A stretch of 64,000 nt of DNA from Sambucus nigra. Its lineage: Eukaryota > Streptophyta > Magnoliopsida > Dipsacales > Adoxaceae. Below the pieces are notes generated by a model that was not told the DNA's origin, did not search any database, and saw nothing but the letters and a program-made list of their open reading frames with translations. Every line of letters starts with the position of its first letter. Position 1 is the stretch's first letter. The stretch is from positions 706,214,456 through 706,278,455 of the forward strand of contig OX422207.1 in assembly GCA_949130495.1 (NCBI GenBank), read 5' to 3'. The position numbers were made by a program, and so were the translations under genes. This document shows positions 11,153-23,867 of this stretch, in pieces.

Positions 11153-14100
11153 TGTAATACCCCGTATTTTTATGGATTTTTAAATTTGGGGATTTATTAA
11201 ATTTAAATTGAGATGTTAATTTAATATTAATCCAGAAATTTATTTTTATATTTACTAACGTGATGTGAGTTAGAAATTATCGGAAAATTGTTGAATATGA
11301 CTAGACGAGTAAAGTAATATATGAGATTTATTTTATTAAAATTGTCACGAGTGAATAAAATGGCAATTATAGAAATTTAAGTCGGGACGCGCCTGTGTCG
11401 TGTCAGGACTAAATTATTATTCTATAAATTGAATAAATTATAAGTTGCTCGTATGGTCGTTTTGAGTGTGCCAAAGTGTCCGAAAGGATCGAGATAGTAA
11501 GAAAAGTGTACCCGGGAGTTTAGTTTGGGTCTCAGGGCATTTTTTAGGCCTAATTGACATCCCAGGAGGGTATTTTAGACATTTTATATTTTTGGGGAAA
11601 TAAACGCATGAATTTCCTAAGGATATATCAGCCTTTAGGAGTTGTCTTCCAGGGTTAACAAACACAAAATCAAAGCACGACCATTAGTGAAGAAGTTGGC
11701 AAGCTTTTCAAGAAATTCAAGGCCAAAGACTCAACTGTTTTCACAGCCACCACCACCAAAACGTAGGTCGCGGAATGAGGAGAACAACCATACCTTTTTC
11801 CTTCACAAATCAGAAACTAAATTCCGAGGCAAGTATCTATCTTTCTTTATTTTTAGTTAATGTCTCAATCACGATAGTCTAGGATTGTTTAGGACTTGTC
11901 CCATGAAAGAAATTGTTGATTAAGAGACTTTACATCGCATGAATAGAGAGATTCAATATATTCTGGATATACCCATCATATGTAGAGGATTAACCACGAA
12001 TTATTATGGGTTTAGAAACAAGAAAATCTAGGAATTAATTAGAGGAATGTATATTTCTTTCAAAATTAGGGTTCTTGAAGATTTTGTCAATTTTTACCCC
12101 ATTAATTCGATATCGTTGATGAAATTACACATGCTTCACGTTGGAAACCTTATATATATGTAGATAGAACATGTAGTATTGTTATTTGATAATTCTGGAC
12201 TTGTTAATGACGTTTTTGGAGGAATTGGAAGATGAAACTCGTAGGATTAATTTGCAGTTTCTGGGTAAGAACTGCTTGATCGATCGATCGAGCCCAGATC
12301 ATTGATCGATCGACCCCTTTTTTCGATCGATCAACACTTTCGGGAAAATTGCATATTTCTCATTCGTTAGTTTAATCCGATTAAGATGTATGGAAACTCT
12401 TGATTGTTGTTGTTGGAATATAATGGGATGTAGTGATAACCAGGAGGGCCTAGGTAGACCCCGTTCAGTAACATTTTAGTGTAGGACGAGATTTTGGGTT
12501 AACGAGGAATGATTAATGTGTATAAGAAATCAGGCGCATATTTAATAAAAGATCGGGACTCGTAAGGGAGTTAGACTTGGACGTAAGTGAGTGAATGCCT
12601 ACTGAAATTATACTTAGAATACTTCAAGAGAGGAGAAGTGAGTATGAAGTGAATAATAAATGAGAATACAAATAACGAGTACGTTATACGAAATAATCGA
12701 GTAAAATGTGTAATAACGGATAATTATAATTATGGGTCGTGAGCACACCTAATTTAGAAATGTGGATATGTATATATATGACTGTGTGATTGTGCATATA
12801 TTATATTTGTATAAAAATCATACTCGAGCTACTTGCTATCATGGGGGTTTTCGTGTCGGGACGGTCTTATCTCGATGGGACCTTTATGAGAGATATTGAC
12901 TCGTACCCTAGAACATAGGATTCCTTGGTACAGGCTATCTGATTGATAGTCAGACAGTCCTAAGAGACGTGAGGGTATGTGCTGACCTCTTAGTGACTTG
13001 GAACTATGCTTTGCCTCCATTTGTATGTATTTTTTTGTTAATGCCTTTCGAGAGTGATTCCGAACTAGAATTTCCCTAAATATGTGTGATAAAGGGACTT
13101 GATAGTAGAGTATGCCAACACCATAGATTTTAAGTGGGTGCAGATAGTATATATATTATATGAGTGATTGGTATATATATACTTATATGTGGAAACCTAG
13201 CACCATAGATTTTATGTGGGGTGCCATTATTATATATATTATGCGTGTAACTAATATATATACAAATATCTATATGAAAACTTTCTATTGTGCGTAATTG
13301 TAGTTATGTAATGTATAAATTTTCAACTTCACTATAAGTATTTGGAGAGTTTACGACGGTACGAGGCTATCCTAAATAACATAATAAATCCTGAAGAGAT
13401 TTATTTTTAAAGTGAATATCATAACCTTATTTTCAAGTGATAAAACCTTATGGAAAATAAGTTAGAGAGACTTTTGAGGTTTAATAGTACGATAGGCGTG
13501 CACACTAGATGTGAGGTGATAATTCTCAAGAGAGTGTCGCATACTAGCATGGTTGTTGCATTAGCAGGTGAGAATTTTAAATACTTTCTAAACTATTTTA
13601 AACTGTTTTACAATCGGGCTTTGACCCGTTTTTTGTTATCTCTTCTCTCTTGTATATATATGTATATATTACAGGTGCCGAGCCACAGGGGCGTCATGTA
13701 TAGGTTCTTTGGATTGGACTCGATGTAGCTTATGTGGGAATTGCAGGCCTTTGTTTTAGACGACCTCTTCATTGATTCGGTTCCTATTATAGTTATTCAT
13801 AGTTAGGGAATGTGTCGCCCATTTCCCATTCAGTGTAGATTTGTAAGAGATGTATGTTCATTTATTTTCAGCATTTGTACTCTTTGAGTATTAACTCATG
13901 TCAGGATGATTTCATTTGTAGTTTAAATTTTGTTTGGTTAATCTAGATGGATTAACTCTTTTGTGTTGATTTCTATCCGTAGCACCTATGTGATTCTTAA
14001 ACTGTTAGTTATTAAAAAGGTTTTCAAATTGGAATTTAATAAAAATGGAAATAAAGTTTTAAATTGTTTTGACACATAGCTTAATTATTTAGGGTGATTA

Positions 14101-14213
14101 AATTGGGAAATTTTATCTTGCGATAGTGATGCTAAGAATGAACCAACTGTTCACCTTGATTTTAATTTAATAAAGGATTGATCGCGTGGTATTTAATTAG
14201 GCGGGGAGTCACA
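11153..14213 (+). repeat. 3' LTR of element A (3061 bp)
   Basis: It starts TGTAATACCCC after the polypurine stretch ttagggggaagta and ends GGGGAGTCACA. These ends parallel those of B and C (TGTAATA... to ...GGTATCACA). Several AT-rich tatatata stretches occur near 13150-13260. A GATCGA-rich tract lies at 12276-12334. Confidence 0.75.
12276..12334. repeat. GATCGA palindromic tract in the A LTR
   Basis: Three blocks of repeated GATCGA are separated by short spacers, the second and third flanking a C4T6 core. The blocks are self-complementary and mutually complementary. The tract starts about 1.12 kb from the LTR start. Confidence 0.9.
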
Positions 14214-16087
14214 CTACTGTGCACTCATACTCTGTTATCAAGTCCCGGTACATCTCACACTGAATTAGGACAATGGGTTCGGAATCTCTCACGAACCAAA
14301 AATTTACAAATCACACATATTGGAGGTGAACATGGTTACAAGCCTATGTGCTACGCCCATACCTACGCACCCATATGACTGTTAACACTATCATTCTCAA
14401 ATATCCAGTACCTAGGTTCCATTACCTTGAGGTACTAGTCAAATATCCCCCTGAAGGCTCCTGAAGATAGGTCTATCCTTTTTTCATAAACTCCCATGAT
14501 AGCAAGTATGGTAGGTATGTCATACACAAAATCAATATTATTATGGGCATTCACGCAACCTACCAAGTCATTAAGTATACACACAACCCAAATATTTAAC
14601 TTGTACATCGTACATCTCTCATTACTACTTACATTACACATACTAGATTATGAATACTCTCTCGCTCGTAACTCTCAGGGATAGCTCGTCGCTCCAATTA
14701 TCATAAAGCTTCATACCTATTATATTACCCACTAATTTTGTTCTAACCTGAATCTTAATTATACTGCTAAACATCACTTTAAATAAGCATGCTACCCAGG
14801 GTTTGAAACAAAATAAATATCCCAGAAACTGAAACTGTCATTCGAACTAGAAGCTATCTCGTTTGAACGAGATAACATGTCGTTAGAAAGACATATCGCG
14901 CGACACTGGTTCTCGTTCGAACCAGACTCAATCTCATTTGAACGAGATTGAGCAGTTCCATCCCCAACCTGCACCTGTTACGTTTTTCACTCATAAACAA
15001 CCCCAAAAAACTCTATAATCTATCTTAAACTTCCTCCATTCAATTCCAATTGACTTTTCCACATAAAAGGATGATTTCAAAATATAGAAGCATCTATACA
15101 TGATTAATTAACCCTTAAATAAAAAATCCCCAATTTCAGTATCATAGAACCCCAATTCATAAAGTTTCAAATTAAACCTTCTAATATCACATTTAAATCA
15201 TCAATTATAATCATAAATTCGTGGTTATTCATCTAATCACATGGACAATTCATCTCAATGCCAATTCATCCCTAATATAACCTTGAATCATAAATTTCTC
15301 ATCAATTTACATGCAATTCAAGGTTGTTTCATTACCTACACTAACATGAACACATTTAATGCTAAAAGAGAAAGATTTAAACACTTGCCTTACGCAATAT
15401 GTTCTGATCCTTCGTTGTTGTTGGTATGGTTACGACCCTTGTTCCTCAATCTGCGCGAAGGTGGTCTCGGTGGTGGAAGAGGTGCAATTGTGGTGGCTCT
15501 TCCTTAGATTTTTCTTCCTCTTTCTCTCTTTTTTTTCTCTCTCTATGTCTAACTACTTCTCATAGCAGATAACCTAATCTAACCCACGTAGGAGACATTT
15601 TTATTTCTCTAATTTTCATCCTTTAATTTACTCAAAAAATACAATTTACCAAAATACCTTTTCTGGGGGCCGGTTTGGACTAAAACTACCCCGAAACCCA
15701 AACTAATCCCCGGGTCTAATTTTCTGACTATCTCGACCCTTACGGACTGAACGACGCACTTGAGATGGCCATATGAGCGACTTGTAAATATTTAACTTTT
15801 TACTCCATTAGTTTAGTCCTGACACGACTAACACGCGCGTCCTGACTTAATTTCCATAATTGTCATATTTTTCGCTCACGAAAACTTTAATAATTTCATA
15901 ATCATATATTACTTTACTCACTAAGTAATATTCAACATAATTATCACCAATAAATACTAACTCTCATCACGCTAGTAATTATTTAATTAAATCCCGATTA
16001 ATTATAAATAAAATTTTCGTTTAAATTAATTAATCCTAATCCCATAATCAAAATAAAATCTTTCAGAATAAAATACGGTGTATTACA
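14214..16087 (-). repeat. 3' LTR of element B, partial
   Basis: On the minus strand it starts TGTAATACACCG at 16087, after gttattagggccgaagta. It aligns with the split 5' LTR of B. At 14214 it is cut by the end of A. Confidence 0.8.
14837..14956. repeat. Palindromic TCGAA-type tract in the B LTR
   Basis: Blocks such as tctcgtttgaacgagat, ttctcgttcgaaccaga and tctcatttgaacgagat follow one another. Each is an inverted repeat, and they pair with one another. The tract begins about 1.13 kb from the LTR start, the same place as the GATCGA tract of A. The 5' LTR copy (38377-38440) has lost the middle blocks. Confidence 0.85.
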
Positions 16088-19000
16088 TACTTCGGCCCTA
16101 ATAACGGAATTTCATCTCGAAATGCAGATACAACCGCTACTAAGACAGAGGATCTTACAACATCATATCCTCCAGTACTCAAACCAACATCAAAGTAAGG
16201 CTCGATCACTATAGTCCGAGCTTCATAGCAAGCTTGTTTAACTCTCTTGATACTGACATTCTTCATCAGTTATAAGGTCACATCTCAATAACGGTACCTC
16301 ACACTATGATCCTACTCACGAAATTTGAATAAGATGAGCCTATACATCATTGGCCCAATTATCTCAATATTATTGGAAGGTCGCACATCAGTACGTGCCA
16401 ACTTCCCTTATTAATCCAAGCACAAAACTCCCATCCTGAGAGAAACCATATGCACATCTGACCACTCTTATCAGTCCTTCAAATCTCGATTCCTGGAGAT
16501 GTAACTCTTATGACAACCGAAAACCACCTAAGACCGTTTATGGTTATTCCACTTTAGTCATCGGACTCTAACTCTAGACAAATCCAAAATTTCTTATTAT
16601 CCGCTCATCTCTAAACAACCATAGGAAGAACAGTTATGGTTTTTCCACACAAAACCTCAATAATACCTTGTTCGCAGCAAACAGGTACGAGTGTTTACAC
16701 ATAACTCTACTATTAGGTAATATCTTCTCCCGATTATCGTACTATACTTCACTTACCATATATATCAGTCATGTGAATGAAATAATCACAGTGATTCCAA
16801 AATCACATTCATACAGCTTCACTAGTTATTAATCACCTTCTGCCTACTCCTCGGGCTATATAGGTGATACGACCTGCTAAAAAAAATGTGATCTCCACTG
16901 CTTCCTGAAATCCCATAATAGGTAAGGTTAAAGGATCTCATCCTGGTTCACGATAATACTGGGCAGGACCACAAACCAGCGCAATCCTTCTTTTCAAAGA
17001 AAGACCGAGGCACACTATGTCATAGTGTAACTCACCCCAAAAGAATAAAAATTACTTCCTTTTTGGTCAACTTCCACACATTAAAAGGAAATCATGACCT
17101 TATTTTGAGGTTGGCAACCTATTAATGAAATTTCCCAGCTTGACTGCCCCCCTTCCATTACTCGAATCGTCAACGCGATACAAAATTTTCTAGTTGAGCA
17201 TCTTGCTCCAATCGATTTCTATCTATTATTGGTGAACTCGAAGACTACTCACCATGTCCCGCAAACATAGACTTCCACTTATAACATCTCACATTAAGTG
17301 GTGCTTAATACTCCCCTTCTTCCCTTGGGGCATACTAAAAGTTTCGAACCGTGCACCTTTCGCCAAGATGTGAACTTCTGGAATCTTGATACCTTATTAA
17401 CATCATCATTTTATTTACGCGCCAGTCACTCTAAACATTCGATTGGGTAGGACTTCGCTCCAAATTTCCATAATAATTAAATTTTCCTCTTCTCAAGAGA
17501 TATCCCTATTTAAATGGTTTCTCACAGCTTTTCAACCAAATATGGTTGTGCTACTCTGATCTCACACATATGTGTGGATTATCGTCCACACGAAGCTTAA
17601 TCCACTCTACCACTTCCACTTCATTATGTTATCCCCACAAGCATATATTCCATACATCCATTCACATGTTCCTTTAACTCGAACGATTCTGACATCTGCT
17701 AACCAAGGCACCCACACACCCTATAAACCACGCATACTGGCGTAAACATCACATATGCTTCACACATAACACCCAATTCTTTATTTCCCCCGCATTCACA
17801 ACATGTTTATAATACTTGGGTATTCTCAATCACCCCATAAATTGAAATTTTAAATTCTCCTTAACATTGTACCACCCTTCGACTCTTGGTGATAAACAAA
17901 ATTTTCAATGCTTCCTCACCAAACAATCGACTCCACTGGCCTTATATCGTAATATAACTTCCAACTTACAGTTATAACTACATACCTCTATGATGACCAA
18001 CGTACCGAACTCATAGACTAATGACCAAATATCTACCTACTTCCAACCTGACGCTAAGTTTCATGCGTGGGATGTCTCGCAAAGTGAAATCTAAACAAAT
18101 AATTCCCTTGATACACTACTACCAAGAATTATCGATCATCGATATCTGTTAGGCCCTCAGTCCATAGCATGTACCCCTAAATTTCATTCTCTTGGCATAA
18201 AATCTATATTTCCTCCCGCAGTTTCTTTTAAACAAGGAATCTCCCCCCCCCCCCCCGCTCCAAATGCCCTATCACTCTACATTAATGGTGTTCAAATTTC
18301 ATAAACTTATAACACAACTGGGACTCTCAAATTCTTGTCCCCGGACATGTAAATATAAATCTCAACTCCCACATCTCTAAAGGAGTGATATAACAATGCG
18401 CATATTCCTATCACCAAGTCCTGAGTGCTAAAAATGATAACGAGCTAAATCTCTCTGCTCGACAGGAAACCTAGTACACCTTGAATCATATCAATAAAGT
18501 CTCTACACACCAGAGTGAAACATTTCGAGACAACTATACTCTCCGAAGTCCTTACAATAAGATAATATAGATTTAGGCTCGACCTTCTCACAAGTGAGGC
18601 ATCACCAAATTAACATATCCTGCCCTAGAGCAGCAACCCCGATAGCCTTGTAATCACTGCCCACTATCATTCTAACCATTACTACAAAGCCTTATCCAGG
18701 ATAAAGCCATACTCATATAACACGTCACTAAAATGAGTAATCTGAATAAAATATATACCACTATCAATACACTCGTTTATCCGCAGTGGCACCAGATATA
18801 GCCCCTCTATACCAGGGAAATCATACACATAATAATAATGTTATCGATACATGCACTAAACTCATCTCACACGTGAATCTAGCGTAAATCAATGTACTGT
18901 GACTCATTTGAGTCATATAAGACATACCTCCTCCTCCGAGGACAAAATTCATATTTTCTACCTTACCAATCACCTTGGTGCTCAAAGGGTTCCCGGACAT

Positions 19001-20339
19001 AACACGCTTGTCCAAAAAAAAACTACTTTAATCATTTCCCTTAGAAAGCACCACACTTTTGTTCCTTTACTTGCTTCGGGAAAAACTAATGCATATGGTC
19101 CTACTCTCCACAAAATACTTCTATATATAATCCATATATTTTCGACCATACTGACCATATTAAGGTTGTCCTTCTCTCAGACTCTGGTAGTCTCAACTCT
19201 GATGGCTACCTCTATTGTTCCTTTAGTTTCGCTGGTCCTAAGGAATACTCTGCTAGCCTCAATAGCCCTGACTGAATTCACCATCACTTGCTAAGAATTC
19301 TACTATTCGAATCATATAAATGGGTCCTCTGATGGGTCTTGCCCTTGTGATGCTTCACTAACACTGTTTCACCTAGTCTTACTCTCCGACTAAAATTTTA
19401 AATTCTTTTATCTCCCCACACAAAGAAGCATTAACCTCTCTATTGACCAAACGCGACATTGTCACTATATGCATCGACCGTCCAAGAAAAATTCCACTTA
19501 AGTGTTGTCAACTGTTCTTACGAGTCAATTTCGCACTTCAAATCCTCTTCTCCATTGTACCTACTTCATCCGGTACAAAATTCACTCAATAATTAAGTTG
19601 ATTTTCACAAATGGACTTCTGTTCGGCCCTCCTGTAATAATTCAGAACTACGTTCACATCATTTCCTAAGCATCTGGTGAAGGAAGTTACGATCAAACCA
19701 TAGTTAAATCCTTCCATTGACATAACATTCCACTTCTAAATGTGGTGGTTGACTGTTACCATTATAACTTTGCTCCTACGAGCCACGAAAAATTTTACCC
19801 CAAATTTTTCACTTCCGGTTAACCACTCTCCGCCATATGCCCAAGCCTTTGGATAGTTAACTTCTATTGGCTAACAAACACAATCTCCGTATTTCTAGAA
19901 TTCCATTGATGGTTCCATTCAAAGGCCCGTATGAATCTATCTCATTCCAACCATGCTGGGTGAGTCTAATTTGGCACCACTTCCTACTATAGCGGTACTT
20001 AAAAAGCATATGTTTCACCCTAGCAGTCTTTACAGTCCTAACTTCCCCTGCCATAATTGCGGTGACATCAACTATGATCATCATCCTCGACAACACTCTA
20101 CAACCTTAACTAATCCCTGCCTCCTGCTATCCTCCCCACGACTCTCTCGTGTCATACTTCATTGTTCGGCACATGAACATATCCAGACGCAAATAAGATT
20201 CACTAATGTATACATTATAGCAGGAGAACAAAATCTCACCATAGGAATCAACAATCCTAAACATAGGGCTCTATATCAAATAAAAAATCAACGTTGAAAG
20301 CATAATACGTATCACAATCCTATGACTCTAGAACTCGAT
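16088..20339 (-). other. Interior of element B, no recognisable gag-pol
   Basis: About 4.25 kb on the minus strand between PBS and polypurine tract. The longest readings (18899-19294 +, 19953-20297 +, 19857-20096 -, 16063-16266 -) have no motif I can name, and none spans the region. Conservation with A is at the nucleotide level throughout. A run of 15 or so C lies at 18241-18256. It may be a large non-autonomous derivative (LARD-like) or an old, unreadable pol. Confidence 0.6.
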
Positions 20340-20351
20340 GCTCTGATACCA
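20340..20351 (-). promoter_or_regulatory. Primer-binding site of B (initiator Met tRNA)
   Basis: The minus strand reads TGGTATCAGAGC, which matches the usual 12-base complement of initiator Met tRNA. It lies 2 bp inside the LTR end at 20354. Confidence 0.88.
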
Positions 20352-20353
20352 CC

Positions 20354-21578
20354 TTTGATACCCTGCCTAATTAGATTCCGGGTGATAAGTCCTTTATTAA
20401 ATTAAATCAAAATATCCACTTGGTTTAGAATATGCATCACTATCGAAAACTTTTATTAAAATACTAACCACCTAATATTTAAAAAGGGTTGATGTCAAAA
20501 TTTTATCTATTAATTAATATAAAATCAAATTAATGAGTAACTAAACATTAACCATCCAAACCAATCTCATATGAAAGAAAATAACTGGAATAATAAATGT
20601 GGTTGGAGTGAACACTCCCATCGTAAGTACTGAATACAATAACACAACTGAACTAAGTAAATAAATAAATCCATAAATATCTGATTCTCTAATAGAAAGG
20701 GGAAACATGCCCTAAAGGAAGTAAATAGCTTGAAATGAATAATTGGTAAATATGGAGGTGTGTACTACTGAGGTCCTGTAACTTCCACAACTTCTACAAC
20801 TCGTCAAATGAATGGAACTCCTACGCTTGGTGCCCCTGTGGCTGGGCACCTAAAATAAATTGATGAAAGAGAAGAGATTTGCAAGAGACGGGTTAGAGCC
20901 CGAGTGTAAAATATTTAAATTTTTTAGCAAGTATTTAAATATTGCAGTAAAGCAAATAATATGCGCATGGTAGCTTTTTGAACACTCACTTGAAATTCTC
21001 ACCTCTCAACTAATGTGCACGCCTAACGCACATCTAAACCCATTCTAATTTTTTCTATCATCTGCCTAGACTATAGACAAAATCCTTCTAGTCACTACCC
21101 GCAATACCGACACACATTTTTCATACAACACCATATTAAATATTTTCACGACTGTTATCTCAATTTGGAAAGTATTTATAAATCACGTTAAGTGCTCGCT
21201 TACTTAAGTTATTCAAATATTTTCATCATTATATATCTTATACACATACTTTCACCCATCAAGTATCACTATAGGTATAAATATATATATATATATACAC
21301 ACCAAAAAGGCACCTCTAGACTCAGCTACTATTCCCTTATACTCTACTATAAAGTCCAGGTACATCTCACACTGAATAAGGACAATGGGTTCGGAATCTC
21401 CCACGAACAAAAAATTTACAAATCACGCATATTGGAGGCGAACATGGTTCCAAGCCTATGGTCTACGCACATACCTATGCACCCATATGACCGTCAACAC
21501 TATCATTCTCAGATATCCCATACCCAGGTTCCATGCCCTTGAGTTACCAACCAAATACCCCCAAAGGCTCCTCAAGAT
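20354..21578 (-). repeat. 5' LTR of B, 3'-terminal piece
   Basis: The plus strand starts ttgataccctgcc, the slightly mutated complement of an LTR end. It continues to 21578, where C begins. The AAGAT at 21574-21578 is one copy of the target site of C. Confidence 0.82.
21574..21578. other. Target-site duplication of C, left copy
   Basis: AAGAT precedes the LTR start and is repeated exactly at 38004-38008. The unsplit B LTR has a single AAGAT at 14464-14468. Confidence 0.93.
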
Positions 21579-23212
21579 TGTGATACCCCGCTTATCAAAA
21601 TAAGAGGTGTCCAACCCGCTACTCCAATAATGACAGGAATCATAGATGGTCCATTCTTAGCAGCACTGTAATACAATAAGTATACGAGATAACCACATTT
21701 TAGAAAACGGATTGTCAAATTTTTTTTTGTAACTTAATGAAAAACATTAAAACAATCCAATTAAAAAGAAGGTGGATATAAAAGAAGAATTCTATTAGAT
21801 AATCAACCATATACATCAAAATAACCGAATAGGCCATCAGTTAACAGACATTTACAAGTATGTTAAACCAAGTATTAAAGTACAATATCACATTATATAA
21901 TACAAATACAAAACTTGGGCAACACGCCCGAATGTGTAACCGATCATAACTAGAATACAAAATGAGGGAATCGTCTATATCAAGTATCCCATAACATCCG
22001 CAAAGTGTTACAGCTCCAGGACACTGGGATAGAAAAGTCAATACGAACATCATTGCGGCCGAGCACCTGGGAGAATATAAGATTCATGCAAAATAAGGAG
22101 ATGTAAACGGGTCAGGGCCCAATTTAATATGATATGGTAATCATGTGAATAAATAGTATGACAGTTATGAACATCAATTATCATAAATCAGCTTAACTCG
22201 CTCTCCAAAGTTTACAATAATAATAAATATCATTACCCCTCAATCTAAATGCACAACCTAGCGCAATATCAAATATAGTGATCAATATTCATATGTGCAG
22301 GAAAATATAGGTAAATCCTACTTAATGAGAATCCATTTCGGTTTGACACCATTTACTTCACAGTTCCTTTTCTCTTTTTGAAGTATTTTCAAAGCAATTT
22401 ATTTCACGAAATGCTTTGCCATCAATGAGATTTCCACTTTAACAAGAATAGTTATAATCACATCATATAACGATTCTAAGACCGTCCTTCCGGGTTCCCC
22501 CACTAGATGCGCCCCTAAACAGCTATCATCTTCCAAGGACTATCACCAAGACCACCTGGGCATCCTACATCGCGTGACGTCGGGAAGTGGCCATATACCT
22601 TCGACAGTGAGTCATAACCACACCCGGAATTACCTCACTTCGAATAATAATTACACAATATATAATAACCGGTCCTATGGCCGATGATTATATTCACCCT
22701 GCATTCATTAGCTAGGGGACTTCACCTCGTGCGCATAACTTCCCCTATGATAAAATTTAGAGAGGTGTGTATATACAAATTATCATTCACAAGTTATTCC
22801 ATTTTAAAATATACATTACGTTTTATCCGGGGCCATAAGTGTTTAATGACAGATTTCATAAACCACCCATTTAATATATTTCCATATTAGCCTCTAAGAA
22901 ACTTAACGGAAAATTGATAAGCCCCTAAGAATGATATTACTTCAACCCAATTCTAGAAGTCCACAGTAACTCACTCTAACTCACCCTAGACCTAGACTAG
23001 TTCATTTATAAAAAGAATCATTTAACTTCCACTAATTTAACTAAGTAAATTGATTCTCGAGCTAAGCCCCAACTCTCAATTCTAACTTAGGTTCTTAAAT
23101 ACTTTACTACTAGACTCAAATACTCTAGTTTTACTCCATTCAAGAAGGTTCCTAAGGCACTATCTTAAAAGAAAGAAGCTAGAGGAAATTAAGCATTTTA
23201 GGGGAAAAAACA

Positions 23213-23426
23213 GGGGCCCGGTCGACCAGTCATGAGACCACGGTCGACCTCGCCTCTTTGGTTTTTCTTAAAAAGGAATGCAGTAAGCTCATTTTGGAAG
23301 GCCCGATCGATCGTTCCTTGGATCGCGGTCGACCTCGCTCTGAATTTATACTTATCGAGGAAAGCAGTATGCCTCCCCCCTAAGGCCCGGTCGACCGGGC
23401 TTTGGGCCGCGGTCGACCGTGCCTAT
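23213..23426. repeat. ~85-bp repeats with paired GTCGAC palindromes in the C LTR
   Basis: Units start at 23215, 23300 and 23384 with ggcccg. Each holds two palindromes of GGTCGACC or GATCGATC type about 15-20 bp apart. The other LTR has the same block at 36925-37136 with point differences. It begins about 0.9 kb from the LTR start. Confidence 0.85.
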
Positions 23427-23794
23427 CAGACCCATGATTTTCACTTCTTCTACAATACTAAATCCCAAAACCTAAATTCTTTATTCTTACACTTCTTTCA
23501 TTTTCATCAATAAAAAACATAACCACAACATTTCTCCACCACAACAAACCCACATGACCAACTTAAATCATACAAAAAACAAGATCAAAGGGTTAAACAT
23601 AAATATTTATCAAAACCTAACATTTGTTCAAATCTTCCAAATACACAACTATCACCACAATTTATAGACATGGAATCATAAATTTGCAAGTAAAAACTTG
23701 CCTTAGGGTTGTAGTCTTGGATTTCCTTCAGGTAGCAACAAATCCAAAGCCTAAATCTTCAATTGTCTTCCTTTCTCTCTCTTTTATCCACACT

Positions 23795-23798
<4 letters not shown>

Positions 23799-23864
<66 letters not shown>

Positions 23865-23867
23865 TCT
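23799..23867. repeat. (TC)n-(AC)n microsatellite
   Basis: A CT run of about 25 units passes directly into an AC run. The matching place in the other LTR (37497-37530) has only a few CT units, so the expansion arose after C inserted. Confidence 0.92.

Larger units (their letters stand above)
7637..14213 (+). mobile_element. Element A: gypsy-like LTR retrotransposon, 5' part outside the window
   Basis: The internal region (7637-11152) is followed by a polypurine stretch and a 3-kb 3' LTR (11153-14213). It is collinear with element B in reverse orientation over both the interior and the first part of the LTR, so the two are related families. E interrupts it at 7636/7637. A itself lies in the 3' LTR of B: the five bases after 14213 (ctact) align with B 5' LTR sequence at about 21327, as expected for a TSD. 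Confidence 0.75.

Noticed and set aside
19857..20297. ORFs near the PBS of B on both strands, considered as gag
   Set aside because: No gag signature or zinc knuckle; readings on both strands are of similar length and quality.
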